From: Ancylobacter sonchi | GTDB lineage: Bacteria; Pseudomonadota; Alphaproteobacteria; Rhizobiales; Xanthobacteraceae | Reading direction: 5' to 3' | Assembly (NCBI RefSeq): GCF_018390695.1 | Contig: NZ_JAHBGF010000036.1 | Coordinates: forward strand, 186,001 to 250,000 | Length of the DNA: 64,000 nt | Part shown: positions 8,392 to 17,478 of the stretch, piece by piece | How positions within the stretch are numbered: position 1 is the stretch's first letter | Layout: every line of letters begins with the position of its first letter | The notes under the pieces: model-generated | What the model was told of the DNA's origin: nothing | The model's database searches: none | The model's input: only the letters and a program-made list of their open reading frames with translations | Program-made: the position numbers and the translations under genes

Positions 8392-9648
8392 TCATTCGGT
8401 GGTGGAAGCGTCCGCTTCCTTCGGGGCACCGGCGCTGACGAAGCTCTTGTAGACGAAGCCGCGCTTGCCGTCGGCGACGATCTCGCACCAGCTGTCGCAG
8501 GCCACCAGCTCGACCTGCTGGCCGCTCCTCAGCGTCTGCATCGCCGACGCGCCCTTGTTGGGGCCGGTGCGCATGGTCACCGGCGAGCGGATCGTCGCGC
8601 CTCCGGTCGGCTCGGCGCCGCTCGTCTCCGAGGCATTGGCCGCACCGGCCACCTCATCGGCCTGCGCAGCGGCAGCCGGCGCCGACACCGCGGCGACGAC
8701 CGCGCGGCGCGGCGGCAGCGGCGCCTGACGCGGCAACGCGGCGACCGGCGCCGCCAGCGGCGACGGCTCGGGGGCGGCGAACGCCGTCAGGCCGCGCACG
8801 GCCGGACCGGGCTCGGTCGGCTCGGGCGCCAGAAGGGTACGAGCGGAGATCGACGGCATCACCGGCGACGGCGAGGCCGGCTCGATGGCACGGAGGATCG
8901 GTGCGGGCGGAGCCGCCGGCTCGACCACGGCGACGCGGGCCGGCTCGGCCGCCGGCGCGGCAACCGCCAGCGCGGGCGCCGAAGGCGCGACCGCCGCAAT
9001 GGCGGCATTGCCGATGACTTCCGGTGCCACCCGCGCCTCGTCACGCCCGACGACGGACTGCAGCGCCACCGCCGCCCCGCCAAGGGCGACGATGCACACG
9101 GTCAGGAGACCCAGTCGCTGCCAGGTAAAGGCCTCGCGGGAGGACGCCGGACGGCGACGGCGGGCGGCCGGCTCGCTCTCGGTGCGCGTGGCGCCGCCGA
9201 ACATGCGCCGGCGGGCGGACTGCGCCTCGGCCGCCGCTTCCGCGGGGCTGGCGGAGGCCTCGACGGCCGGCGCGGCCGCCACATCAGCCGGACGGCGCGG
9301 CGAGATCATGCCGCGGGTATCGGTGAGCGCCGAGAGCTTGCTGCGCAGCTCGGCAAAGCCCAAAGGCGTCGCGCGCACCTCGCTCTCCGGCGCGGCGGAG
9401 CGCAGCGAACGGATCATCGGCTCGGCGGATTTTCGCTCGGCCGCAACCGCCGCCTTGGACGACGACGTCTTGAGCGAGGACGCCTGGGAAGAGGAGGCCG
9501 GCACGGAAGACGAGGTCTCCGCCGCCTGGGGCGGGAGCGTCGGCCCTTCGGGCTTGGTGTGCTCCAGCGAATTGATCATGGCGCGATAGTCACGCACCAG
9601 CGAGGAGGAGAGTTCGGAGGCGGACCGTCCCTGCGCATTGGTCGTCAT
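8392..9648 (-). CDS. Single-pass membrane protein with C-terminal SH3 domain
   Basis: This 418-aa protein has a cytoplasmic N-terminal part of about 175 residues that is Ser/Ala-rich. It then has one membrane helix (about residues 178-200, LGLLTVCIVALGGAAVALQS), a Pro/Ala/Glu-rich periplasmic stalk, and a bacterial SH3 domain at about 348-410. That domain carries the usual pattern: MRTGPNKGASAMQTL, then GQQVELV, CDSWCEIV and GKRGFVYKSFV. SH3_3 domains of this kind bind cell-wall or protein ligands in the periplasm. The N-terminal DYRAMINSLEHTKPEG block is the only conserved-looking cytoplasmic stretch. It appears to be its own transcription unit; the function is not known. Confidence 0.8.
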   Translation of the reverse strand: MTTNAQGRSASELSSSLVRDYRAMINSLEHTKPEGPTLPPQAAETSSSVPASSSQASSLKTSSSKAAVAAERKSAEPMIRSLRSAAPESEVRATPLGFAELRSKLSALTDTRGMISPRRPADVAAAPAVEASASPAEAAAEAQSARRRMFGGATRTESEPAARRRRPASSREAFTWQRLGLLTVCIVALGGAAVALQSVVGRDEARVAPEVIGNAAIAAVAPSAPALAVAAPAAEPARVAVVEPAAPPAPILRAIEPASPSPVMPSISARTLLAPEPTEPGPAVRGLTAFAAPEPSPLAAPVAALPRQAPLPPRRAVVAAVSAPAAAAQADEVAGAANASETSGAEPTGGATIRSPVTMRTGPNKGASAMQTLRSGQQVELVACDSWCEIVADGKRGFVYKSFVSAGAPKEADASTTE

Positions 9649-10034
9649 GACGACTTCAGCCCTTCAACCGACGCAGGACACGTAGAACGGAGGCCTGGGA
9701 CGGAAAACAGCAAGGCGAATCAGAAAGACCAACATCACTATAGCCGTTTGCGGCCAATGTGCCCTTCCGCCGGAACCCGCGGTCAAATCCGTCCATCATG
9801 CGTTACGCCCAACTCTTTCCGGCGAGGTCACACACCCCGCACTGACTCGTCCACCCTGCGTCGATTCTTCAGCCGGCCGCACAGTACGGGCAGAAGGTAT
9901 CTTGATGCAAGAAAGACACACGACTCAATTTTCACCATGGAGGCGGATTGCGGCAACTCTTGGCCAAGCTTTCTGTGCCTGCTCGGCCGGCGCTACCTCG
10001 ATACCCGTGACGGGCAAGTTATCCTCAGCCCCGC
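9649..10034. other. Intergenic region, nothing recognised
   Basis: These 386 bp lie between the pncB stop and the start of the SH3-protein gene, both on the minus strand. They contain a locally less GC-rich part that probably holds the SH3-gene promoter. I see no convincing small gene, RNA or inverted repeat here. Confidence 0.5.
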
Positions 10035-11327
10035 TCACACCATGATCTCCCGCTCCGCCTGCTCCGCGACATGGAAAACCCGCTTGTAGCGGGCGATCTC
10101 ATCGGCCGGCCCCATCGCCTTGGTCGGGTTGTCGGAGAGTTTTACGGTGGGGCGCCCGTCGGCCGAAATCACCTTGCAGACGATCGAGATCGGGTCGAGC
10201 CCGCCATCGGCGACGAAGCCGCGGAAATCGTTGGTGAGCAAGGTTCCCCAGCCGAAGCCGAGCTTCATGCGGCCATGAAAGTGCCGATGGATGCGGACGA
10301 TGTCGTCGACGTCGAGCGCATCGGAAAAGATGGCCAGCTTCTGCGTCGGGTCCTGGCCGCGGGCGCGCCACCAGGCGATGGCTTCCTCGCCGCCGGCGAT
10401 CGGCTCCTTGCTGTCGATGCGGATGCCGGTCCACTGGTCCACCCAGTCCGGAGCATCGGCGAGGAAGCCGGTGGTGCCGAACGTGTCGGGCAGGATGACG
10501 CGGAGATTGCCCTCGTAATCCTGCTGCCAGTCGAGCAGCACCCGGTAGGGTGCCTGGGCGAGCTCTGCGTCGGTATCGGCCAGCGCGGCATAGACCATCG
10601 GCAGCTCATGCGCGTTGGTACCGGTCGCCTCCACCTCGCGCCGGAGCGCGATCAGGCAGTTGGAGGTGCCGAGGAAGCTCTCGCCGAGCCCCTCGATCAT
10701 CGCCTGCACGCACCAGTCCTGCCACAGGAAGCCATGCCGCCGCCGCGTGCCGAAATCGGCGACGTTCACCCCTTCGAGCGCCCGCAGCCGCTCCACCTTC
10801 TCCCACACGCGGGTCATGGCGCGAGCGTACAGCACCTGCAGCTCGAAGCGCCCCATGCCGCGCAGCACCGCCCGCGAGCGCAGCTCGTTGATGATGGCGA
10901 GCGCCGGGATCTCCCACATGGTGGTCTCGATCCACGGCCCCTCGAAGGTCAGCTCGAACTGGCCGTCGCGCTTTTCGAGGTGGTAGGGCGGGAAGCGGAA
11001 GCTCTCGAGCCAGGCGATGAAGTCCGGCGAGAACATCTGGCGCTTGCCGTAGAACATGTTGCCGCGCAGCCATGTGGATTCGCCGCGCGTCAGGCTGAGC
11101 GTGCGCACATGGTCGAGCTGCTCGCGCAATTCGCTCTCGTCGACGAAGTCGGCGATGCGCACGTGCCGGGTGCGGTTGATGATGCCGAAGGTGACGCGGG
11201 TATGGAAATGACGACGATAGATCGTCTGCGCCATCAGGAGCTTGTAGAAGTCCGTGTCGAGCACGGAGCGGACGATCGGATCGATCTTCCAGGTGTGATT
11301 GTAGACGCGCGATGCGATGTCGATCAT
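10035..11327 (-). CDS. pncB: Nicotinate phosphoribosyltransferase
   Basis: PncB joins nicotinate to PRPP, the first step of the Preiss-Handler route of NAD salvage. At 430 aa it has the length of the proteobacterial PncB type. The start is clear: [19 protein letters not shown] is the family's first block, and [15 protein letters not shown] and GTSNCLIA lie mid-protein. The GTNAHELPM motif near residue 240 holds the histidine phosphorylated in the ATP-coupled cycle of Salmonella PncB, and [15 protein letters not shown] is close to the C-terminus. It is monocistronic here. The spacer upstream (11328-11521) contains a MerR-like inverted repeat in the other orientation, which need not concern pncB. 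Confidence 0.95.
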   Translation of the reverse strand: MIDIASRVYNHTWKIDPIVRSVLDTDFYKLLMAQTIYRRHFHTRVTFGIINRTRHVRIADFVDESELREQLDHVRTLSLTRGESTWLRGNMFYGKRQMFSPDFIAWLESFRFPPYHLEKRDGQFELTFEGPWIETTMWEIPALAIINELRSRAVLRGMGRFELQVLYARAMTRVWEKVERLRALEGVNVADFGTRRRHGFLWQDWCVQAMIEGLGESFLGTSNCLIALRREVEATGTNAHELPMVYAALADTDAELAQAPYRVLLDWQQDYEGNLRVILPDTFGTTGFLADAPDWVDQWTGIRIDSKEPIAGGEEAIAWWRARGQDPTQKLAIFSDALDVDDIVRIHRHFHGRMKLGFGWGTLLTNDFRGFVADGGLDPISIVCKVISADGRPTVKLSDNPTKAMGPADEIARYKRVFHVAEQAEREIMV

Positions 11328-11415
11328 GAAGCCCAGCCCGGTTCCGGCGAGCCTCTTCTAGAACATATTCCGGGCAGACCGAAATGACCTCGACGGCAAC
11401 AATCGGCTCAAGCCC

Positions 11416-11437
11416 TTGACGTTGGAGCTATTCCAAC
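11416..11437 (+). promoter_or_regulatory. MerR-type operator/promoter-like element
   Basis: TTGAC (11416-11420) is directly followed by GTTGGA (11421-11426), five bases, and TCCAAC (11432-11437). A -35-like hexamer abutting a dyad is the layout of MerR-family promoters such as that of copA. No good -10 hexamer follows at 19 bp, and no rightward gene is present, so this may be a relic or chance. On the minus strand it lies about 90 bp upstream of pncB. Confidence 0.3.
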
Positions 11438-11521
11438 ATCGCGACCGAGACGACTGGCCCCGTGGAGAGCTCCGGCCGAACGCCCCGAGCGCGTGTCTCG
11501 ACCGCCCGAGAAGACCCGAAA

Positions 11522-13078
11522 TCAGTCGAGCACCTCGACATGGCCATCGGCGGTGGGAGCCCGCGACGGTGTCTTCATCAACAACAGCAGCAGCGCGGTC
11601 GGCAGCGTCACCAGCATCATCAGCTTGAAGTCGTCGACATAGGCGATGGCGGTGGCCTGTCGGGTGATCTCGGCGTTGAGGGCGGCCAGTGTCGAGGGAT
11701 TGGCGATGTTCCAGAACTGGTAGGCGCCGCCGCTCTGCACCGCGGAATTGAACGGCGTCACATGCTCGGCGATCTGCGCGTGCATGATCTGGGTGTTCTG
11801 CGCCAGCAGGAACGAGGTGATCGACACGCCGATGGCACTGCCGACATTTCGCACCAGGCTGAACAGCGCGGTGCCGTCGGTGCGCAGTTCCGGTGCCAGC
11901 GTGGCGAAAGCGACGACGGTAAGCGGCGTGAACACGAAGCCGAGGCCCGCGCCCTGGGCGATGCTGTTGAGGATCATCGAGTGGGTGTCGATGTCCGGCG
12001 TCCAGCCGGTCATGTCCCACAGGCTCCAGGCGATCATGGCGAGGCCGCCGAACATGACGACCCGCGGGTCCGTGCGCGACACCAGCCGCCCGGCGATCAT
12101 CATCGCGACCATGGTGCCGAAGCCGCGCGGCGCCATCAGCAGGCCGGCGGTCTGCACCGGATAGCCGCTGAGCCGCTGCAGATAGGGCGCGAGCAGCGCC
12201 GAGGTGGCGAGCAGCACCAGGCCGATGGCGAACATGATGACGAGCCCGGCAGCGAAGTTGCGGTCGCGGAACAGGCGCGGGCTCAGGAACGGCTTGTCGT
12301 GCGTCATCATGTGCACGGCGAAGAGATAGAGGCCGAGCCCGGCCAGCACCGCCTCCACCACCACCTCGGTGGAGCCGAACCAGTCGAGCTGCTCGCCGCG
12401 GTCGAGCATCATCTGCAAGGCACCGATGCCGAGCGCCAGCACGCCGAAGCCGGTCCAGTCGAAGCGCAGCGCGTTGTTGCGGCCTTCGTCCTGCATGAAG
12501 ACGACCAGCCCGGCCAGAGCGAGCAGGCCGAAGGGCAGGTTCACATAGAACACCCAGCGCCAGTTATAGGCATCGGTCAGCCAGCCGCCGAGCGTCGGGC
12601 CGAGGATCGGGCCGAGCATGACGCCCATGCCCCAGATCGCCATCGCCTGGCCGCGCTGGTGGGCGGGGTAGATGTCCATCATCGTTGCCTGCGACAGCGG
12701 CACCAGCGCCGCGCCGAACACGCCCTGCGCCAGGCGGAAGATCACCATCTGCGTCAGCGACTGCGCCACGCCGCACAGCATGGAGGCGACGGTGAAGCCG
12801 ATCAGGCTGGCGAGGAACACGCTCTTACGGCCGAAGCGCGCGGAGAGCCAGCCGACCGGCGCCGTCATGATGGCGGCGGCGACGATGTAGGAGGTCAGCA
12901 CCCAGGTGATCTGGTCGGCGGTGGCCGACAGCGAGCCCTGCATGTAGGGCAGCGCCACATTGGCGATGGTGCCGTCGAGGGCCTGCATCAGCGTCGCCGT
13001 CATCGCGCAGACGGTGATGATCGCGCGGGTGGCACCGGCAGGACGCGCGGCATCGGCGGCGGGAGCGGCGACGGACAT
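11522..13078 (-). CDS. DHA2-family (EmrB-type) multidrug MFS exporter
   Basis: This 518-aa protein of about 14 membrane helices belongs to the DHA2 drug:H+ antiporters that work with a HlyD-type adaptor. Motif C-like and A-like elements are visible: NVALPYMQGSLSATADQITWV and TAPVGWLSARFGRKSVFL, then MGVMLGPILGPTLGGWL and NWRWVFYVNLPFG. GAGG-like spacing (GAGGCATGGAAC) precedes ATG 13078. It is the last gene of marR-emrA-emrB; the adaptor gene ends 128 bp upstream. Substrates are typically hydrophobic compounds or uncouplers in EmrAB; here they are unknown. Regulation is probably through the MarR protein of the same operon. Confidence 0.93.
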   Translation of the reverse strand: MSVAAPAADAARPAGATRAIITVCAMTATLMQALDGTIANVALPYMQGSLSATADQITWVLTSYIVAAAIMTAPVGWLSARFGRKSVFLASLIGFTVASMLCGVAQSLTQMVIFRLAQGVFGAALVPLSQATMMDIYPAHQRGQAMAIWGMGVMLGPILGPTLGGWLTDAYNWRWVFYVNLPFGLLALAGLVVFMQDEGRNNALRFDWTGFGVLALGIGALQMMLDRGEQLDWFGSTEVVVEAVLAGLGLYLFAVHMMTHDKPFLSPRLFRDRNFAAGLVIMFAIGLVLLATSALLAPYLQRLSGYPVQTAGLLMAPRGFGTMVAMMIAGRLVSRTDPRVVMFGGLAMIAWSLWDMTGWTPDIDTHSMILNSIAQGAGLGFVFTPLTVVAFATLAPELRTDGTALFSLVRNVGSAIGVSITSFLLAQNTQIMHAQIAEHVTPFNSAVQSGGAYQFWNIANPSTLAALNAEITRQATAIAYVDDFKLMMLVTLPTALLLLLMKTPSRAPTADGHVEVLD

Positions 13079-13206
13079 GTTCCATGCCTCATGGACCGGC
13101 CCATGGCCGGAGGAACGATGAGACGGGCGGGATCACCGGCCGACAAGGCCGAACCCCACCCGTCTCGACCGGCTGCTTTGGGGGGCGGAAGCAGCCGATG
13201 GGGAAA

Positions 13207-14340
13207 TCACAGAATGTCGCGCAGCCTGCGCGAATGCCCGGTATCGATATCGACGAAGGCGCTCATGCCGGCACGCAGCACCGGATCGTCGGCCTTGTGC
13301 TCGACGCGGATGCGCACCGGCACGCGCTGCACCACCTTCACCCAGTTGCCGCTGGCGTTCTGCGCCGGCAGCACGGAGAACTCGGCGCCGCTCGCCGGGG
13401 CGATGCTGTCGACCACGCCGGTCCAGCTGTGGCCCGGATAGGCGTCGATGCTGACATCGACCTTGTCGCCGGCCTTCAGATGGGAAAGGTCGGTCTCCTT
13501 GATATTGGCCTCGACCCACATGTCGTCGGCGGAGATCAACCCCACCGCGCCCTGGTTGGTGAGCGCCGCAGTGGCCGCGACCAGATAGAGGCCGGGCTGG
13601 AGGCTGTCGACCTCGGTCACGGTGCCGGCGAAAGGCGCCCGCACCACCGCGTGGTCGAGCTGGCGCTGCGCCTCGTCGAGGGTCGCCTTGGCCTGGAGGT
13701 AGAGCGGATGCTGCTCGACCGCGAGGTCGGGGTGCCCGCCCAGCTTGGCGAGCAGCACCGCCGCCTGCTGCTTGATCGAATCGTGCTTGGCCCGGTCGGT
13801 CTCCAGCGTGAAACGAGCCTGATCATACGCCGCACGCGACACCGCGGCGGTGTCCTTCACCAGTACCTCGTAGCGATCGAAAATCGCCTGATCGTTCTGC
13901 ACCGTGGCAGCGGCGGCGGCGATATCGCTCGCCATGCGCTGGTAGTCCACCTTCATCGATTCCAGCGTCAGCCGCGTCTGGTCGAGATTGGCCTGCGCGT
14001 TGTGCGCCGCGATCTCGTACTGGCGCGGATCGACACGGAACAACACGTCGCCGGCCGCGACCTGCTGGCCTTCCTTGACATCGACATCGGTGACGAGGCC
14101 GGACACGTCGGTGGACACCATCAGCTTGCCGGCCCGCACATAGGCGTCGTCGGTGGAGACGTAACGCCCGCCGGTCAGCCAGAAATAGCCGGCGCCGACC
14201 GCCACCACGGCGACACCGCCGAGCATCAAGGGTGCCCGCAGGCGGGCTCGGCGCCTCGGCGCGGCAACCGGCACCGCCGGAGCGAGCTTGTCGTCGGCGT
14301 CGGCGTCGGCGGCCGTGGATTTTTTGGTGCGGTCAAGCAT
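13207..14340 (-). CDS. HlyD/EmrA-family membrane fusion protein
   Basis: This adaptor (377 aa) pairs with the EmrB-type exporter. A short cytoplasmic N-terminus is followed by one membrane helix at about residues 38-56 (MLGGVAVVAVGAGYFWLTGG). Next come the first lipoyl half (YVRAGKLMVSTDVSGLVTDV), a long alpha-hairpin (residues about 105-210) and the returning lipoyl half (VVRAPFAGTVTEVDSLQPG). The beta-barrel (DMWVEANIKETDL) ends in FVDIDTGH. It starts 9 bp after the marR stop, so marR, emrA and emrB are probably co-transcribed. In E. coli EmrAB works with TolC; no outer-membrane channel is encoded nearby. Confidence 0.92.
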   Translation of the reverse strand: MLDRTKKSTAADADADDKLAPAVPVAAPRRRARLRAPLMLGGVAVVAVGAGYFWLTGGRYVSTDDAYVRAGKLMVSTDVSGLVTDVDVKEGQQVAAGDVLFRVDPRQYEIAAHNAQANLDQTRLTLESMKVDYQRMASDIAAAAATVQNDQAIFDRYEVLVKDTAAVSRAAYDQARFTLETDRAKHDSIKQQAAVLLAKLGGHPDLAVEQHPLYLQAKATLDEAQRQLDHAVVRAPFAGTVTEVDSLQPGLYLVAATAALTNQGAVGLISADDMWVEANIKETDLSHLKAGDKVDVSIDAYPGHSWTGVVDSIAPASGAEFSVLPAQNASGNWVKVVQRVPVRIRVEHKADDPVLRAGMSAFVDIDTGHSRRLRDIL

Positions 14341-14349
14341 GGGACGATC

Positions 14350-14817
14350 TCACGCGGCGGACTCCGGCGGGTTGGACGCACGGCTCTCGCTGTTCAGATT
14401 GGCCTTCATCAGGCCGAGGGTGGCTTCCATCTCGGCAACCGCCTCCGGCGTCACATCGGTTCCGAGAAGCTGGGCCACTATCTGTCTGCGGGCCTCGGCG
14501 ATCTCGTCGATGATCGGCCCGGCGGCCGGCAGCAGATGCAGCCGCCAGACCCGCCGGTCATGCGGGTCGTGCCGCCGCTCGACGAAGCCGCGCAGTTGCA
14601 GGCGATCCACCAGCCGGGCGACGGTGATCGGCTCGACCTCGACAAGCTGCGCCAGCTCGTTCTGCGTCAGGCCCGGCGAACGCTGCAGCTTGACCAGGAT
14701 CACCCATTGCGCCCGCGTCATGTCATGGGCGCGCGCCCGCTGGTCGAACTTGGTGCGCATCAGATGCGCCAGCTCGTGCAGCAGCGACAGGAAATCGTAA
14801 TCGGATTGGACGCTCAT
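14350..14817 (-). CDS. MarR-family transcriptional regulator
   Basis: This 155-aa winged-helix regulator is the first gene of the efflux operon. The DNA-binding part is clear: AQWVILVKLQRSPGLTQNEL leads into the recognition helix and then the wing, RHDPHDRRVWRLHL. AGGTGAGAA stands before ATG 14817. MarR regulators usually repress their own operon and are released by phenolics, quinones or oxidants. The spacer to the divergent old yellow enzyme gene contains two perfect palindromes, one only 22 bp before this start, which fits autoregulation and shared control of both directions. The ligand is unknown. Confidence 0.92.
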   Translation of the reverse strand: MSVQSDYDFLSLLHELAHLMRTKFDQRARAHDMTRAQWVILVKLQRSPGLTQNELAQLVEVEPITVARLVDRLQLRGFVERRHDPHDRRVWRLHLLPAAGPIIDEIAEARRQIVAQLLGTDVTPEAVAEMEATLGLMKANLNSESRASNPPESAA

Positions 14818-14838
14818 TTCTCACCTACGCAGCATAAT

Positions 14839-14852
14839 ATAACGTGCGTTAT
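14839..14852. promoter_or_regulatory. Palindrome, candidate MarR operator
   Basis: ATAACG-TG-CGTTAT is a perfect 6+6 inverted repeat, in an AT-rich patch 22 bp upstream of the marR start and about 130 bp upstream of the old yellow enzyme start. Size and place suit a MarR dimer site that blocks the marR-emrAB promoter. Confidence 0.5.
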
Positions 14853-14896
14853 CATCACGCACAACACGACACGTGCACGACTAAAGTAGTACCACT

Positions 14897-14908
14897 CCGA
14901 AGCTTCGG
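14897..14908. promoter_or_regulatory. Palindrome CCGAAGCTTCGG in the divergent spacer
   Basis: This is a perfect 12-bp palindrome lying 71 bp before the old yellow enzyme start. Its sequence is unlike the first palindrome, so if it is an operator it may belong to another regulator. It could also be chance. Confidence 0.3.
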
Positions 14909-14978
14909 CATATCTGGTGCGACGCACAACGGTGTCTATCTGAAACGGGAAAGCTCCCCCATTCGAGGACATTTCCGA

Positions 14979-16070
14979 ATGACTACCTCGCTTTTCGAAC
15001 CCTACCGCCTCGGCGACATCACGCTCGCCAACCGCATTGTCATGGCTCCGCTCACCCGCAACCGCGCGGTCGCCGGCAATGTGCCTAACCCGTTGTCCGT
15101 GAAGTATTATGCCCAGCGCGCCAGCGCCGGCCTCATCGTGACCGAGGCCACCCAGGTGTCCGACACGGCCCAGGGCTACCAGGACACGCCCGGCCTCCAC
15201 ACCGCCGCGCAGATCGAGGGCTGGAAGCCGATCACCGAAGCCGTTCACGCCAAGGGCGGCCGCATCTTCGTGCAGCTCTGGCATGTCGGACGCGTCTCGC
15301 ACCGCTCGCTGCAGCCCGGCAGCGCGCCGCCGCTGGCTCCCTCCGCCATTCGCGCCGAGACCAAGACCTTCGTGAACAACCAGTTCACCGACGTCGACAC
15401 GCCCCGCGCGCTCGAAACCCATGAGATCCCCGGCATCGTCGACGACTTCCGCAAGGCGGCCGCCAATGCCATCGCCGCCGGCTTCGACGGCGTCGAGATC
15501 CACGCCGCCAACGGCTATCTCATCGACCAGTTCCTGCGCGACGGCGCCAACCAGCGCACGGACCAGTATGGCGGCTCGATCGAGAACCGCGTCCGCTTCC
15601 TCAAGGAAGTGACGGAAGCGGTGATCAGCGAGATCGGCGCCGACCGCACCGGCATCCGCATCTCCCCGGTGACGCCGGCCAATGGCCTCACCGACAGCGA
15701 CCCGGCCGCGCTGTTCACCCATGTGGTCGACGTGCTGGAGAAGCTCGGGCCGGTCTATGTGCACATGATTGAGGGCGCCACGGGCGGCCCGCGCGACATC
15801 GTGCCCGGCTTCGACTTCGAGGCGCTGCACAAGCGTTTCAGCCGCACCTGGATGGTCAATAACGGCTACGACAAGGCGATGGCCGAACAGGTGGTGACGG
15901 CCGGCAAAGCGGATCTGGTCGCCTTCGGCAAGGTGTTCATCTCCTCGCCCGACACGGTGGAACGGCTGAAGAAGGACCTGCCCTTCAACGAGCTCGACCG
16001 CGACCACCTCTATGGCGGCGGCGAGAAGGGCTACACCGACTATCCGACGCTGGAAGCCGCCGGCGCCTGA
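14979..16070 (+). CDS. Old yellow enzyme family alkene reductase (NemA-like)
   Basis: This FMN-dependent NAD(P)H oxidoreductase (363 aa) reduces activated C=C bonds, nitro-esters or quinone-like electrophiles. ATG 14979 is chosen over an upstream in-frame start because GAGGAC precedes it and MTTSLFEPYRLGDITLANRI is the family's usual start. The barrel begins with RIVMAPLTRNRA; then come QLWHVGR (FMN/substrate side), DGVEIHAANGYLIDQFLRDG with the conserved substrate-binding His/Asn-type residues, NQRTDQYGGS, and the C-terminal DLVAFGKVFISSPD. It is divergent from marR, and MarR/TetR-controlled OYEs commonly answer electrophile stress. A rho-independent terminator follows. Confidence 0.93.
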   Translation: MTTSLFEPYRLGDITLANRIVMAPLTRNRAVAGNVPNPLSVKYYAQRASAGLIVTEATQVSDTAQGYQDTPGLHTAAQIEGWKPITEAVHAKGGRIFVQLWHVGRVSHRSLQPGSAPPLAPSAIRAETKTFVNNQFTDVDTPRALETHEIPGIVDDFRKAAANAIAAGFDGVEIHAANGYLIDQFLRDGANQRTDQYGGSIENRVRFLKEVTEAVISEIGADRTGIRISPVTPANGLTDSDPAALFTHVVDVLEKLGPVYVHMIEGATGGPRDIVPGFDFEALHKRFSRTWMVNNGYDKAMAEQVVTAGKADLVAFGKVFISSPDTVERLKKDLPFNELDRDHLYGGGEKGYTDYPTLEAAGA

Positions 16071-16097
16071 TCCGCCGGCATACGATCCGACACAAGC

Positions 16098-16123
16098 AAA
16101 GGGCCGCCGAGAGGCGGCCCTTT
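16098..16123. terminator. Bidirectional intrinsic terminator
   Basis: An 11-bp perfect stem, AAAGGGCCGCC (16098-16108) with GGCGGCCCTTT (16113-16123), has a four-base loop. It lies 27 bp past the old yellow enzyme stop and 23 bp before the end of the convergent transglutaminase gene, so it can serve both. The T-runs are short on either side. Confidence 0.75.
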
Positions 16124-16145
16124 CATTTGATGCGGCCCGCCTGTT

Positions 16146-17114
16146 TCAGGCCGCCGCCGTCTCCGACGGTGTACCCTCGGCCGCCTCGGACTGCCCTTCG
16201 GCCAGCTCGGAGGCGACCAGCTCCGCCGCATCAGCCTCCGGCTGCGGCGAACGCACGGAGACATCGACGGTCATGCCGAGATAATCGCCCACCAACCCGG
16301 TAAAGCCGCCAGCGACCGGCACCGCCTGGGCGGGATCGCGTGTCACCGCCACCCGGATGAGATTGTCCGCGGCGATCGACCCGTTGGTCGGGTCGAACTC
16401 GATCCAGCCGGCGCCCGGCAGATAGATGTCGGCCCAGGCATGGGTGGCGCCGGCGCCGACGATACCGGCATTCTCGCCATCGAGCGCCGGATCGTAGAGA
16501 TAGCCGGTGACGAACCGTGCGCCGAAACCCAGCGCGCGCACCGCCTCGATCAGCAGCAGCGCGAAATCCCGACATGAGCCCGAGCCGAGCCGCAGCGTCT
16601 CCAGCGGCGGCTGGGTGCCCTGCTCGTGCCGCACCTGATAGGCGAAGCCGGTGTGGATGCCGGCATTGATGTCCGACAGCAGCGCCATCGTGTCGGTCGG
16701 CCGGCTGGCGATAAAGCCCTTGGCCCAGGCTTCGAGCTCGCCATTGGGATCGGGATAGTGGCATTCGAGCATGCGGCCGAGATCGGTGCGGTCGTCGGTC
16801 GAATAGACGAACGGATAAGTGGCCGCGCCCTCCTCGACCTCGAAGATCGGCGTGCCGATGCCGAAACGCTCGATGGTGAGCACGCTCTCGATCTTCAGCT
16901 CGTTGGACGGCTCGATGAAGTCCACCACCGCGACGGAATTGCCGAACACGTCATGCATCCAGCGGACATGGCCGTGTGGCCACAGCGTCAGCTCGGCGCC
17001 GACCAACCGCAGGTCATGGCTGTCGCGCGGGCGCAACATCAGCCGGTGCGGCTGGAACACCACCGGGTTGGCGTAGGTGTAGTGCGTAACGTGACGCACG
17101 GTGAGCGTTTGCAT
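16146..17114 (-). CDS. Transglutaminase-like cysteine protease family protein
   Basis: This 322-aa protein has the bacterial transglutaminase-like N-terminal domain (MQTLTVRHVTHYTYANPVVF, then RLMLRPRDSHDLRL) and a transglutaminase core. The catalytic Cys sits in GSGSCRDFALLLIEAVRALG, the His in GAGATHAWADIYLPGAGWIEFDPTNG, and the Asp in that last stretch, so the triad is complete. The start at 17114 is fixed by the typical N-terminus. A Glu/Ala-rich tail follows GDYLGMTVDVSVRS. Such cytoplasmic proteins are thought to act as peptidases or amide-cleaving enzymes; the substrate is not known. The small membrane-anchored protein gene lies 25 bp upstream on the same strand. Confidence 0.9.
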   Translation of the reverse strand: MQTLTVRHVTHYTYANPVVFQPHRLMLRPRDSHDLRLVGAELTLWPHGHVRWMHDVFGNSVAVVDFIEPSNELKIESVLTIERFGIGTPIFEVEEGAATYPFVYSTDDRTDLGRMLECHYPDPNGELEAWAKGFIASRPTDTMALLSDINAGIHTGFAYQVRHEQGTQPPLETLRLGSGSCRDFALLLIEAVRALGFGARFVTGYLYDPALDGENAGIVGAGATHAWADIYLPGAGWIEFDPTNGSIAADNLIRVAVTRDPAQAVPVAGGFTGLVGDYLGMTVDVSVRSPQPEADAAELVASELAEGQSEAAEGTPSETAAA

Positions 17115-17139
17115 ACGGAGATTCCTTGCGGATCGGCGA

Positions 17140-17415
17140 TCAGCGTGACAGCAAACGACCGACGAGGAAACCGGCGATGCCGACAGCGACCAGGGCATTG
17201 AAGGAGTATTTTCGGTCGGGCATCCCGATGGCGGCGCGGCCGCGCACGGGCGGCTCGAGGCCCGCTTCGTCCGGGATCGGCACATCCGGCAGCATAGACA
17301 CGAGATCATCGGCTATGCGCGGCGCCCGGGCCGGCGCGGCGCGGGAACGCGGCGGTCGCAGAGGCGCCTGCTTCGCGTCCGCATCGGACATGTTCGAGGT
17401 GTTGCTCTTCGCCAT
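17140..17415 (-). CDS. Small C-terminally membrane-anchored protein, unknown function
   Basis: This 91-aa protein has a basic, Ala/Pro/Arg-rich N-terminal half and one hydrophobic C-terminal segment (YSFNALVAVGIAGFLVGRLL) close to the stop, as in tail-anchored or DUF883-like small proteins. I do not recognise a specific family. The gene precedes the transglutaminase-like gene by 25 bp and may share its transcript. Codon usage is like the neighbours, which supports it being real. Confidence 0.6.
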   Translation of the reverse strand: MAKSNTSNMSDADAKQAPLRPPRSRAAPARAPRIADDLVSMLPDVPIPDEAGLEPPVRGRAAIGMPDRKYSFNALVAVGIAGFLVGRLLSR

Positions 17416-17478
17416 CGCCGCTCTCCCGTGCTGAACCGGTTCGACAGCTCAACGCGCGCGAAGGCGTTTGGTTCGCCG

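Noticed and set aside
11462-13441. Long rightward frame opposite emrB with repeated His/Gln/Arg stretches
   Set aside because: Antisense to a well-conserved transporter; no domain. The GTG-like start downstream of the MerR-like element is tempting but the sequence is shadow-like.
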